From assembly GCF_052060035.1 (NCBI RefSeq), contig NZ_JBPOEA010000001.1, positions 682,001 through 746,000 on the forward strand: DNA of 64,000 bases. Reading direction: 5' to 3'. Source of the stretch: Fodinibius sp052060035 (lineage in GTDB: Bacteria > Bacteroidota > Rhodothermia > Balneolales > Balneolaceae). The translations under genes were made by a program, and so were the position numbers. Positions 33,952 through 42,343 of this stretch are shown here, piece by piece. The notes below the pieces were generated by a model, which saw only the letters and a program-made list of their open reading frames with translations, did not search any database and had not been told where the DNA came from. Within the stretch, counting starts at the first letter, position 1, and each line of letters opens with the position of its first letter.

Positions 33952-34582
33952 AACTGTTTTCTTCTTGTTCTTTTTCTTTATCAAAAAGTTTTCGAAGATT
34001 TATTAGCGCATACCGCATACGTCCCAGTGCGGTGTTAATAGAAACATCTGTAAGTTCTGCAATTTCTTTAAACGGCATTTCATAATAATGTCGCAGCATA
34101 ACTACTTGACGTTGCTCTTCAGGAAGCTCTCCAATATGACGCATTAAACTGCTTTTTGCCTCATCTTTTTCGAGTTGTTCCTGTGCGCTGACAAGATCTT
34201 CATCAGGCAAACGATCATAGAAATCAGTGTTTGATTCTTTGTCGTAGTTAGAACTAACGTCCACAAACCGTTTTTGTTTTCTTAAATAATCGATTGTTGC
34301 ATTATGGGCAATGCGCATAACCCAGGCGATCCATTTACCCTGTTCATTATACGTATCGTCCATTTTGGTAATGACTTTCGTAAATGTTTCCTGGAAAATA
34401 TCATCAGCTTTAGCTCCATCCTTTACCATACTGTAGATATAGGAATATATCTTTGTCTGATGGCGATTCATTAATTCACTGAATGCCTGCTCATCACCAT
34501 TTTGACGGTAAAAGCGAACCAAATCTTTATCATCCAGCTGTTGATACTTCTTACTTATGTGGTTTGATTGTTCGAGCTTCAT
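33935..34582 (-). CDS. ECF-type RNA polymerase sigma-70 factor
   Basis: 215 aa. Region 2 is 'FSELMNRHQTKIYSYIYSMVKDGAKADDIFQETFTKVITKM', in which the '-DDIFQETF-' core contacts RNA polymerase and the -10 element. 'IAWVMRIAHNATIDYLRKQKR' completes region 2.4. Region 4 is 'LPEEQRQVVMLRHYYEMPFKEIAELTDVSINTALGRMRYALINLRKLF', with a helix-turn-helix for the -35 element. There is no extra C-terminal domain. It is first gene of an operon with the anti-sigma-like gene. A perfect 10-bp inverted repeat lies 40-67 nt upstream of its start. The stress signal is unknown. Confidence 0.92.
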   Translation of the reverse strand: MKLEQSNHISKKYQQLDDKDLVRFYRQNGDEQAFSELMNRHQTKIYSYIYSMVKDGAKADDIFQETFTKVITKMDDTYNEQGKWIAWVMRIAHNATIDYLRKQKRFVDVSSNYDKESNTDFYDRLPDEDLVSAQEQLEKDEAKSSLMRHIGELPEEQRQVVMLRHYYEMPFKEIAELTDVSINTALGRMRYALINLRKLFDKEKEQEENSYAERG

Positions 34583-35016
34583 AATAACCTCACGCCTGAT
34601 TTAAGAAAAATTAGTCATTACTGTAAGCAATGATTAATTATTGCTTACATTTTGACCTTAACCTATAATCAGAACAAAATTTTATTTGCAAAGAGTTCAT
34701 TATCACCATGTGATACATTAACAACCATTACAATATATTGTTCCTTATCGGTTAAGAATCATTCAACAACATCGCTACAATAATTGTAAATGCTCTTGAA
34801 CCGATTTTCTATCACATGTTAATGTTACATCAGTTGTCTGCAATATTTATGCCGAAACCTTGATTACTGACAGAATGCATTATTAAAAGAAATTTTTTTC
34901 ATCATCAAAAATTAATCCTCTGATTAACACCTCTAAAAAGCTTTCAACATCTTTTACACTTTCGTGTATTTCAATAAAGATAGCGTATATGATCTCAAGG
35001 AAATATAAAACTGGTA
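34583..35016. other. 434-nt AT-rich spacer between uvrC and the sigma operon
   Basis: No convincing gene. Besides the inverted repeat at 34622-34649 it holds two more dyads: TATCAC-cat-GTGATA at 34701-34715 and the perfect 12-mer ACAATATATTGT at 34730-34741. The cluster of palindromes upstream of a sigma operon suggests regulated transcription. No TAnnTTTG -7 element was found on the minus strand here, so the promoter may be an ECF-type one. Confidence 0.5.
34622..34649. promoter_or_regulatory. Inverted repeat TGTAAGCAAT...ATTGCTTACA upstream of the ECF sigma gene
   Basis: Perfect 10-bp arms separated by 8 nt, 40-67 nt upstream of the sigma start codon. The length and spacing fit either a dimeric repressor operator or a 5'-leader hairpin. 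No T tract follows on the minus strand, so it is not a typical terminator. Confidence 0.55.
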
Positions 35017-36882
35017 CTACTCTTCTTCGGATGATGAGTTATGAAAATACTGATAGACTTTTTGTCCGGTTTTATCCCCAATTTCTTTCTTCAAAGCCTC
35101 AAGCGGGGCTTTTTGTACTGATTTTACAGAACCAAACTCCTTAAGCAGTTGCTTGGCCGTCTTTTCACCGATGCCACTAATTTGCGTGAGTTCTGTCTTA
35201 ATCGTCCGTTTTGATCGCTTATTGCGGTGGAAAGATACCGCAAATCGATGTGCTTCATCTCTGACTTTCTGTAATAATTTTAATGCTGACGATTTTTTGG
35301 GGATCATGATGGCTTTAGACTTTTCAGGCACAAATACCTCTTCAAGGCGCTTGGCCAGCCCAATCACTTCACATTCCCCATAAAAACCGATCTCCTTAAG
35401 CGCGTCCACCGCACTGCTGAGCTGTCCTTTTCCTCCATCAACAACAATTAAATCAGGAATTTGCTGCTTTTCATCCATCACACGTTTATAACGACGACTG
35501 AGTACCTCCTTCATAGAGGCAAAATCATCAGGTCCTTCTACCGTTTTGATGTTAAAACGCTTGTATTCACTCTTTTTGGGCCGCGCATCCACAAAACAAA
35601 CCATTGATGCCACCGGATCACTACCCTGCAAATTGGAGTTATCAAAGCATTCAATACGTCGCGGTAATCGCTGCAAGTCAAGTTGTTCTTTAAGCTCTTT
35701 TACCGAATGCGGAATACGTTTCTGTGCAGCTTTCTCTTTTTCCAGCTTCCGTTCTCCCAACAGGTATTTAGCATTCGATAGCGCCATCCGAATCATCTTG
35801 GCCTTTTCTCCGCGCTGCGGACGATGGATGCGCACTTTTTTGCCGCGTTCCTCCCAAAGATACTGGGCAAGTGGTTCCTCGTTAATCAATGCATCACTTA
35901 CATACACTTCATCGGGAATGCCTCCGGCATGCTGACCGGTATAATAGTCCTCCACAAATGACTGTAACATCTCTCCTTTTTCCAGGTGTTTTATATTTTT
36001 CAAAAAGCGGTGAAATTTACTAATCAGTTTCCCTTCACGAACTTTAAACAGCACGCCGCAGGCCTCATTAATTTCTTCATCAACCTTTACAGCAAATAGA
36101 TCACGGTCCACCTTTTTATCGGCCACCATCTTCATCTTCTTACTGTACTTTTGAACGGCTTCCAGGCTATCACGAATGCGGGCGGCCTGTTCAAATTCCA
36201 GGGCATCCGACGCGATTGACATTTCTTCTTTTAGATCTCTGATTAGAGCATCCGTTCGGCCATTAAGCATTCGCTCCACCTTATCAATGGTGGATTGGTA
36301 TTCTTCCAGATCCCAGTCACCAGAACAGCTTTCAAGGTAATCATCGAAACAGGAATGCCACTTTGGCGGACCTTTGGTACGATCGATATTTTTACGAGAG
36401 ACTGCACAAGTACAAAGATCAAACGCCTTACGAATTGTTTCGAGCATGCGTTTCATGTGTGTAACGCTGTCGTATGGTCCGTAATACTTGCTCCCGTCAT
36501 TAATTACCGTACGGGTAGGATAAACACGTGACCGATCGTCGTTAGTCACACAGATGTAGGGATAGGATTTATCATCCCGATAAAGAATATTATATCTTGG
36601 CTGGTGGTTTTTGATCAGGTTATTTTCAAGGATAAGAGCCTCTGCCTCGGAATCCGTAACAATAACTTCCAGATCATCAATTTTACGAATCATTACGCGA
36701 ATACGTCCGTCGTGGTCACTGGAATTCTGAAAATAGGAACGCACTCTGTTTCGCAGGCGTTTTGCTTTACCTACGTAAAGTAGCCGTTCTTTTTTGTCCT
36801 TAAACATGTACACACCGGGCGAAAGTGGAAGGTTATCAACCTTCTCCTGAACATCCACCTCAGCATTTTCATTATCACTCAT
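35017..36882 (-). CDS. uvrC: UvrABC excinuclease subunit UvrC
   Basis: Makes both incisions in nucleotide excision repair. The GIY-YIG domain is 'LSPGVYMFKDKKERLLYVGKAKRLRNRVRSYF' near residues 21-52. The Cys-containing 'CTCAVSRKNIDRTKGPPKWHSCFDDYLESCSG' replaces the canonical Cys cluster region. The UVR (UvrB-contact) motif is 'ASDALEFEQAARIRDSLEAV'. The RNase-H-like 3' part has 'RIECFDNSNLQGSDPVASMV', 'FASMKEVLSRRYKR' and 'DLIVVDGGKGQLSSA'. The end holds tandem helix-hairpin-helix 'ISGIGEKTAKQLLKEFGSVKSVQ'. 621 aa is normal. It is divergent from the pseudouridine synthase gene. Confidence 0.96.
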   Translation of the reverse strand: MSDNENAEVDVQEKVDNLPLSPGVYMFKDKKERLLYVGKAKRLRNRVRSYFQNSSDHDGRIRVMIRKIDDLEVIVTDSEAEALILENNLIKNHQPRYNILYRDDKSYPYICVTNDDRSRVYPTRTVINDGSKYYGPYDSVTHMKRMLETIRKAFDLCTCAVSRKNIDRTKGPPKWHSCFDDYLESCSGDWDLEEYQSTIDKVERMLNGRTDALIRDLKEEMSIASDALEFEQAARIRDSLEAVQKYSKKMKMVADKKVDRDLFAVKVDEEINEACGVLFKVREGKLISKFHRFLKNIKHLEKGEMLQSFVEDYYTGQHAGGIPDEVYVSDALINEEPLAQYLWEERGKKVRIHRPQRGEKAKMIRMALSNAKYLLGERKLEKEKAAQKRIPHSVKELKEQLDLQRLPRRIECFDNSNLQGSDPVASMVCFVDARPKKSEYKRFNIKTVEGPDDFASMKEVLSRRYKRVMDEKQQIPDLIVVDGGKGQLSSAVDALKEIGFYGECEVIGLAKRLEEVFVPEKSKAIMIPKKSSALKLLQKVRDEAHRFAVSFHRNKRSKRTIKTELTQISGIGEKTAKQLLKEFGSVKSVQKAPLEALKKEIGDKTGQKVYQYFHNSSSEEE

Positions 36883-37023
36883 TCTTCGAAATGAAACGTT
36901 AAAATTTTACTGATCAAAACACCCGTAAACTTACTGATACTGATGCTTGATTGGAAATGATAACTACTTATTTCAACCGGAAATTATCCACCCCCTCCAC
37001 TTCGATGCTGTATATAAAATCAT

Positions 37024-37031
37024 TAGTTTTG
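37024..37031 (+). promoter_or_regulatory. Candidate -7 element (TAGTTTTG) for the pseudouridine synthase gene
   Basis: Exact match to TAnnTTTG, 42 nt upstream of the start at 37073. No good TTG is found at the -33 position, so support is partial. Confidence 0.3.
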
Positions 37032-37072
37032 TATCGCTATAAATGGCTTATAAGCAGATATAATTCACGATC

Positions 37073-37765
37073 ATGAAACAGACCCTAACCGATCCCAATA
37101 TTCAAATAATTTATGAGGATGACGACCTGCTCCTCATCGATAAACCGGCCGGCCTGCTTTCTCAAGAAGATCATACCGGCGATCCGGATGTGTTATCGGT
37201 TTGCAAGGAGTACTTAGGCCGATCACAAAACGGCAATCCTTACCTGGGATTAATACACCGTCTCGATCGTCCGGTAAGTGGACTTATGCTACTGGCCAAA
37301 AAACGAAATTCAGCTAACAATTTATCTGAGCAGATAAGCGACCGGACCATGCAAAAAACGTACTGGGCGATAACATCGGGCAATCCTCCCAGAAACGGCG
37401 TGTTATCTCATTACCTTCATAAAGACCGTAACGCCAATATTGTTGGGGTTGTGTCCGCAAGTAACCAAAAGGGTAAACAAGCTGAACTATCATTTGCAAA
37501 ATTGGAAGAAGCCGATCATCTCAACTTGCTTTCTATACATCTGCAAACCGGTCGTCCCCATCAAATTCGTGTACAGCTGGCTCATGAAGGCTATCCCATT
37601 TGGGGAGATTACAAATATGGCCATAATCAACCTGACGGGCGATCAATGGCATTGCGAGCTGTAGAATTAGCATTTAATCATCCGAAAACAATGCAGCAAA
37701 TACAATTTGAACTAACACCTCCAAACGAACATCCTTGGACCCAATTCTCCATCGCCCATCAATAG
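37073..37765 (+). CDS. RluA-family RNA pseudouridine synthase
   Basis: Converts uridine to pseudouridine in rRNA or tRNA. 'IIYEDDDLLLIDKPAGLLSQ' (14-33) and the catalytic motif 'LIHRLDRPVSGLMLLAK' (catalytic Asp of HRLD near residue 66) are present. 'LSEQISDRTMQKTYWAI', 'THLQTGRPHQIRVQLAHEGYPIWGD' (here with LQTGRPHQIR) and 'MALRAVELAFNHP' complete the family set. At 230 aa it lacks an S4 domain, like RluA and TruC. The modified site cannot be assigned. It starts a + strand run, with the methyltransferase gene 3 nt downstream. Confidence 0.92.
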   Translation: MKQTLTDPNIQIIYEDDDLLLIDKPAGLLSQEDHTGDPDVLSVCKEYLGRSQNGNPYLGLIHRLDRPVSGLMLLAKKRNSANNLSEQISDRTMQKTYWAITSGNPPRNGVLSHYLHKDRNANIVGVVSASNQKGKQAELSFAKLEEADHLNLLSIHLQTGRPHQIRVQLAHEGYPIWGDYKYGHNQPDGRSMALRAVELAFNHPKTMQQIQFELTPPNEHPWTQFSIAHQ

Positions 37766-37768
37766 TTT

Positions 37769-38638
37769 ATGAAAGCCGATCAAATTAGCAAAACCGCTGC
37801 ATTTATAGCTGTAAAATTTTATGGATTAACACGAAAAGCTCATTTTCGATCACTTTTTGACGATTCTGTAATCACCTTTTATGAACGAGTGGTGCAAAGC
37901 TTGCCACGGCCAATAAATTATTATCAATACTGGCTCAACTTTGATTGGGTTCGACGACTGTATATGTGGTCTGAAGAGTTGCTTCTACCGGGAGATCTGC
38001 TCCATATTATCGCCCGAAAATACTACATTCGGCAGCTCATAGATGAGTTAAACAATGATGAATACCAGCAAATCATTGTTCTCGGAGCAGGATTTGACGA
38101 TTTGGCATTTACCTATTCACAAAAGGGGTTAAGTTGCTTTGAGATTGATGTTCCCCGTATGGCCAGACACAAGCAAGAGTTTCTGAATCAGTATTATGCT
38201 GATTTTAAACACCCTGAAATCATTAGTTCTTACCTCAAAAACTCCTCACATGCTTTACCGATAGATAATATTGATCCCAACAAAAAAACCATTATTGTTG
38301 CCGAAGGTTTTTTTGATTATCTACACACAGATCTTGTTCAAGGTATTTTAGATCAAATTCAACACTATTTTAGAAGTACCCCAACACTAATCACCACACA
38401 TTTTGATTTGGACGAACTTCCCCTGCACCACCGTTGGTCCTTTAAAACAGGCGTTAAAACTGTGGGAGAAGAGCTTAAGTTATTCCAAAACATCACTGAA
38501 TTTCAGAATCTATTGAGGGCAAGTGAGTTTGTCATTAAAGAACTGTATAATTATCGCTCCATGGCTACAGAACTCCAACAATTAACCGGGACAACTCTCC
38601 CCATGCTAAAGGGATTCTATTTGTTAAAGACCAACTAA
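37769..38638 (+). CDS. SAM-dependent methyltransferase of the leucine carboxyl methyltransferase (LCM/PPM1) type
   Basis: 289 aa. 'QIIVLGAGFDDLAFTYSQKGLSCFEIDVP' (split here: 'VLGAGFDDLAF' is the SAM loop and 'CFEIDVP' the acidic strand-2 motif) followed by 'KKTIIVAEGFFDYL' (the family's 'v.EGl..YL' motif) is diagnostic for the LCM superfamily. Residues 1-100 form the helical N-terminal cap, with an early 'TAFIAVKFYGLTRKAHFRSLF'. In eukaryotes the family methylates PP2A. In bacteria it methylates small molecules, and many members are uncharacterised. It starts 3 nt after the pseudouridine synthase stop, so the two are coupled, though functionally unlinked as far as I can see. Confidence 0.82.
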   Translation: MKADQISKTAAFIAVKFYGLTRKAHFRSLFDDSVITFYERVVQSLPRPINYYQYWLNFDWVRRLYMWSEELLLPGDLLHIIARKYYIRQLIDELNNDEYQQIIVLGAGFDDLAFTYSQKGLSCFEIDVPRMARHKQEFLNQYYADFKHPEIISSYLKNSSHALPIDNIDPNKKTIIVAEGFFDYLHTDLVQGILDQIQHYFRSTPTLITTHFDLDELPLHHRWSFKTGVKTVGEELKLFQNITEFQNLLRASEFVIKELYNYRSMATELQQLTGTTLPMLKGFYLLKTN

Positions 38639-38759
38639 GCGTCCCATTCTCAGTTGTAAAAATCAGATCCAAATTGGAACACAATATTTGTCGACTGTGT
38701 TGATTAAATAGGTTATTAACAAATCTAAAAAAACATCTGCCAGATGAGCTCAAAATATT

Positions 38760-39662
38760 ATGAATCGTAAATTGAACAAATCGGAGGCACTGGAACTTTT
38801 AACACCAGTGGTTGACAATGAAGTAAGTGCTGAGGAACGCGAAGCATTTCTGGCATATATTGCACAAGATGAAGAGGTGAGACAAGAATATAAGTCCATG
38901 AAGACGATTAAGGCTCTTTTAGGGGAACGGTGCCCCTGTGCAAAAGCTCCGGATTCACTAAAGGACTTTTTATCGACCTTTTGTTCTTCTGAAACTTTCG
39001 ATGATCCCCCCATCTATGATATTCCCAACAAAAAAACGGTAGCCCAGCAACGGCAGCCCTCCTCCTCAGATTCATCTACCCAGCAGTCAAGATGGTGGTA
39101 CTATGCAGCCGCTGCCATTTTATTAATAACTGTTTCTTTTTGGGGGTTCTTAAATTACGGAATTACCTCAGTTGAAAATTCAACCTATAATATTGAGGAA
39201 TATGCCTATCAACACTTTATGAAACACGATGGCAAGCTGGTTCCGCCTACTATTTCCACAGCCAGTCTGGGATCAGCTGAAATTGAACTAGCTCAGAATT
39301 ATGATATGTCAATGACCATCCCCGAATTGAATAAGGCTGAATTTAAAGGCATAGTGTATGAAGAATTTGTCCCTGATTTTAAAGCCCCCATGCTGGAATA
39401 CTATATATCAGCAGAAGATCAGTACATTTATATTTTCGCTTTCGAAATTGATAAAATGGAAGAGTTTGGTCAGCTGGTACGTGACCAGGAGGCGGTAAAA
39501 GCCTGTACAAAATCACGCGATTTCCATATTCGCAATATAAATGGCAAGCACGTGGTTTCCTGGAAATGGAATAACATATGGTATTCAGCTATATCCAATC
39601 ACGACGGTAATACCCTCGCCTCTCTGGTAAAGCCACTGAATTACGAGCCCTCTGACAACTAA
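38760..39662 (+). CDS. Orphan anti-sigma-like membrane protein
   Basis: 300 aa. The N-terminal 75 residues look like the cytosolic anti-sigma domain of Bacteroidota ('LLTPVVDNEVSAEEREAFLAYIAQDEEVRQEYKSM', then 'ERCPCAKAPDSLKDFL'). The CxC pair stands where zinc anti-sigma proteins have their CxxC. A Gln/Ser-rich linker leads to one membrane helix (about 112-132, 'YYAAAAILLITVSFWGFLNYG'). A periplasmic domain of about 165 residues follows, with 'YEEFVPDFKAPMLEYYIS' and 'SRDFHIRNINGKHVVSWKWNNIWYSAISN'. No sigma gene is adjacent, so its partner must lie elsewhere or it has another role. The start ATG at 38760 is clear. Confidence 0.6.
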   Translation: MNRKLNKSEALELLTPVVDNEVSAEEREAFLAYIAQDEEVRQEYKSMKTIKALLGERCPCAKAPDSLKDFLSTFCSSETFDDPPIYDIPNKKTVAQQRQPSSSDSSTQQSRWWYYAAAAILLITVSFWGFLNYGITSVENSTYNIEEYAYQHFMKHDGKLVPPTISTASLGSAEIELAQNYDMSMTIPELNKAEFKGIVYEEFVPDFKAPMLEYYISAEDQYIYIFAFEIDKMEEFGQLVRDQEAVKACTKSRDFHIRNINGKHVVSWKWNNIWYSAISNHDGNTLASLVKPLNYEPSDN

Positions 39663-39668
39663 TCTTTC

Positions 39669-40259
39669 TTAAAAGCGAAGACTTGCGGTAAGCACCGGAG
39701 CTACTTTATCGTCAACTACCGTCGGCCTTACGTTAACTGAGAAATTTCTCCCACCAGTATTATATTGCTCAACCGAAGCATTTAGGCTTATCATATTATA
39801 AATAAACCCGGCTAATAAGAGTCCTTCTCCTATCAACATTTTGGTGTCGGTCAGTGATACCTTCTCGTTATCCACATTCAAGGTATTGGCAAAGCGGTGA
39901 CCAAAGACCTCACGTGTAGCATCAACCATCAGAAGAGTTCCCACAGCTCTGGCCCCCATTCCAATCACTCCACGTGGATAATCTTCGGCATAAAAATTTC
40001 CAGTCGATGTCCCGACCACTAATCCATAAAGAGTAAGATAAGCACCGGTTTTCTGAATGGTATTATTGTCAAAAAGAGCCACCGCAGTTACACCTGTACC
40101 GATAGAAAGCACTGTATTCGTTAAGGCAATACTGCGGGCTTTGGAAACCGTTTTCTGCTGGTCACCGGCAAAGGGGCGGTTTATGCTAACTTCGCTCTGA
40201 GGATAAGCGGCAGATGATATTCCAAATAGTAAAACAAGTAAAAGAATTGTCTTTTGCAT
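39669..40259 (-). CDS. Secreted/outer-envelope protein of unknown function
   Basis: I prefer the second Met (40259, MQKTILLLVLLFGISSAAYPQS), since it gives a standard Sec signal peptide cleaved after 'SSAAYPQ'; the longer frame begins at 40274. The mature part of about 175 aa has alternating hydrophobic Gly/Ala-rich stretches ('LTNTVLSIGTGVTAVALF', 'LTLYGLVVGTSTGNFYAED', 'LLLAGFIYNMISLNASVEQYN') and ends in the aromatic-terminated strand 'VAPVLTASLRF', like outer-membrane proteins. I do not recognise the family. It sits 22 nt after rmuC on the same strand, a possible co-transcript. Confidence 0.6.
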   Translation of the reverse strand: MQKTILLLVLLFGISSAAYPQSEVSINRPFAGDQQKTVSKARSIALTNTVLSIGTGVTAVALFDNNTIQKTGAYLTLYGLVVGTSTGNFYAEDYPRGVIGMGARAVGTLLMVDATREVFGHRFANTLNVDNEKVSLTDTKMLIGEGLLLAGFIYNMISLNASVEQYNTGGRNFSVNVRPTVVDDKVAPVLTASLRF

Positions 40260-40295
40260 AAGTCCAAATATCAAAAGCTTTGCGTTAAAAGAAAA

Positions 40296-41681
40296 TTACG
40301 AATGGGGTTCCTTCTCGTTTTCTTCATCTTCGATTGTATCAGAAGCTTCTTCCTGATCAAGGAGGTTACCTGACAACTTTTTACTGTTATTTGCTCCTAA
40401 TTTTCGCAACTTATCAGCTTGGCCGATCAAGTCACCCCGGCCTGTCTTCAGTCTGTTCATCGCCTGATCATAACTTTCCTGCGACTGGCGAATACGCATG
40501 CCTATCTCTTCCAGGCTTTCTACAAAAAGTACAAACTTGTCATACAGCTTACCACCGCGTTCAGCAATTTTTTGTGCGTTCTTATTTTGATATTCCTGCT
40601 TCCATACGCTGTCGATAGTCGCGAGTGTTGCCAAAAGCGTAGAGGGACTAACAATCACGATATTTTTATCAAAGGCATCGTAATAGAGGCTGGAATCTTG
40701 TTGCAATGCCACGCCAAAGGCCGACTCGATCGGGACAAACATCAATACAAAATCGGGGCTGTTTCCGCCATACAGCTGTTCGTAATTTTTACTGCTCAGT
40801 CCCTTTACGTGACTGCGTAACGAAGCCACATGTTTCTTGAGCGCCTTCTGGCGTTCATTCTCGTCCTCGGCCGAACTAAACTGCTCGTAAGCTTTCAGTG
40901 AAACCTTGGAATCAATCACCAATCGCTTCTCATCAGGTAAATATACCACCACATCCGGATACAGGTGACGCCCATCTTCACTGCGATGATTTTCCTGTAT
41001 CTCATATTCCCGACCCTTGCTGAGTCCCGACTTTTCAAGAATCCGCTGCAAGATCACTTCGCCCCAACTTCCCTGCGTCTTCGAATCACCCTTTAAGGCA
41101 CGGGTTAAATCTTTCGCTTCCTGTGCCATCTGTTGATTCATCTCCTTAAGATGCTCCAGATGCTGCTTCAGAGAACTGCGTCCTTCAATATCCTCTTTGT
41201 GAGTCTGCTCTACTTTCTTTTTAAACTCCTCCATCTTTTCGCCAAGCGGCTTCAGCAGCTGATCCAGTTTTTCTTTATTCTGCTCGGTAAACTTCTTCGA
41301 TTTTTCTTCCAGAATTTTATTCGCCAGGTTCTCAAATTCATCCTTGAAGCGCTCCTGCAGGTTTTTCATTTCTTCTTTCTGCTCATCGAGCCGTTCCTTC
41401 AGATTATCATTAACTGATTTAAGACGGACATTCTCTTTTTCCGCCTCATTTGCCCTGCTCTGTTCTTTGTGATAATTATTCTTGACCTCAGACACCTCGG
41501 CATCGAGTCGCTCATTTCGTTCCTCAAGCCGTGATATCGTCTGCATGGCCTGCTCACGTTCATTTTCCAGAGCATCAGCCTCTTGCTTGCTCAAAGCTTG
41601 ATTACTTTTATTCTGAAAGTGAGCGATGGTGTAGCCGAGAGTCAGGCCGAGAATGATATAAAGGATAGAAATTAGTTCCAT
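40296..41681 (-). CDS. rmuC: RmuC family DNA recombination protein
   Basis: 461 aa. One N-terminal membrane anchor (about 3-17) is followed by a coiled coil of roughly 165 residues rich in Glu/Lys/Gln. The conserved RmuC nuclease-like domain (about 195-400) follows: 'KGDSKTQGSWGEVILQRILEKSGLSKGREYEIQ' region, 'YPDVVVYLPDEKRLVIDSKVSLKAYE' (PD-(D/E)xK-like core), 'SPDFVLMFVPIESAFGVAL' and 'NIVIVSPSTLLATLATID'. RmuC limits inversions at short inverted repeats in E. coli. Recent annotations treat it as a defence-linked nuclease-fold protein, and its biochemical activity is unsettled. It has an acidic tail. Confidence 0.92.
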   Translation of the reverse strand: MELISILYIILGLTLGYTIAHFQNKSNQALSKQEADALENEREQAMQTISRLEERNERLDAEVSEVKNNYHKEQSRANEAEKENVRLKSVNDNLKERLDEQKEEMKNLQERFKDEFENLANKILEEKSKKFTEQNKEKLDQLLKPLGEKMEEFKKKVEQTHKEDIEGRSSLKQHLEHLKEMNQQMAQEAKDLTRALKGDSKTQGSWGEVILQRILEKSGLSKGREYEIQENHRSEDGRHLYPDVVVYLPDEKRLVIDSKVSLKAYEQFSSAEDENERQKALKKHVASLRSHVKGLSSKNYEQLYGGNSPDFVLMFVPIESAFGVALQQDSSLYYDAFDKNIVIVSPSTLLATLATIDSVWKQEYQNKNAQKIAERGGKLYDKFVLFVESLEEIGMRIRQSQESYDQAMNRLKTGRGDLIGQADKLRKLGANNSKKLSGNLLDQEEASDTIEDEENEKEPHS

Positions 41682-42028
41682 GAGGTTTTGTGGACATTGA
41701 AAGTTAGAGGATAGTTCAAAGCTGTTGCCAATATCACAGTTCTGATATCCAGATTCCAGTGTGGTAATAAATTAAAGATGAGCAATGACACCATATTGGC
41801 AGTATATCTGCAGGTGATTCGTACAGGGCCAGCATCAGTATTTTTACCTCTTTTGCACACTAAGAATCTTATCGATTCGCCCAATGCCTTGTTAAGTGAC
41901 AACTGAACTAAAAAAGAAGATTGGCAAATAGTTGATCGATATATGCAAAACAATCATTGCTATATTTGTGATCTTCTTATCTTATAAAATAATTTTAAAA
42001 TCAAATATTAATGTAAAAACATATAGCC
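41682..42028. other. 347-nt spacer between divergent rmuC and Zn-ribbon genes
   Basis: No supported gene: the 93-codon minus-strand frame here has no coding character. A TATATTTG box (TAnnTTTG) at 41961-41968 on the + strand lies 61 nt before the Zn-ribbon start and could be its -7 element, though the nearest TTG is 26 nt upstream, further than usual. No hairpin or repeat stands out. Confidence 0.4.
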
Positions 42029-42238
42029 ATGCAGCACGAAAACTGGAAATGTCCCAAATGCAGTAACCGTACTTTTGAAACCGGACAAGTTGCCGGTACG
42101 GGTGGAGCTTTTTCCAAATTTTTTAACATCCAAAACCAGAAATTTACCACCCTCACCTGTACACGATGTCTTTATACCGAATTATACAAAACCGATACCA
42201 GTACACTGAGTAATGTGTTAGATTTCTTCGGGAACTAA
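42029..42238 (+). CDS. Zn-ribbon nucleic-acid-binding-type protein (COG3478-like)
   Basis: 69 aa. Two CxxC knuckles ('WKCPKCSNRTFETGQV' with Cys8/Cys11 and 'TLTCTRCLYTELY') form a zinc ribbon. 'GGAFSKFFNIQNQKFTTLTC' between them and the final 'LSNVLDFFGN' match the small 'predicted nucleic-acid-binding Zn-ribbon' family. It could bind RNA or DNA or act as a zinc-dependent assembly factor. Function is unestablished. Confidence 0.82.
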   Translation: MQHENWKCPKCSNRTFETGQVAGTGGAFSKFFNIQNQKFTTLTCTRCLYTELYKTDTSTLSNVLDFFGN

Positions 42239-42343
42239 ATTCACAGTTCATAATCGATTGTGGTTATCAGGAATGTGAATGTATTTGTCTCCAATTTGTT
42301 TATTTTGATGTGAAAGTAATTTTAATAGCAAGATATCATCTTT

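Noticed and set aside
33952..33984. Longer anti-sigma start at 33984
   Set aside because: It adds only a poly-Lys leader and overlaps the sigma gene by 50 nt. The ATG at 33951 fits the usual short overlap.
41672..41953. 93-codon minus frame upstream of rmuC
   Set aside because: It overlaps the rmuC start, has no start-site support and no protein-like pattern. I read this as spacer.
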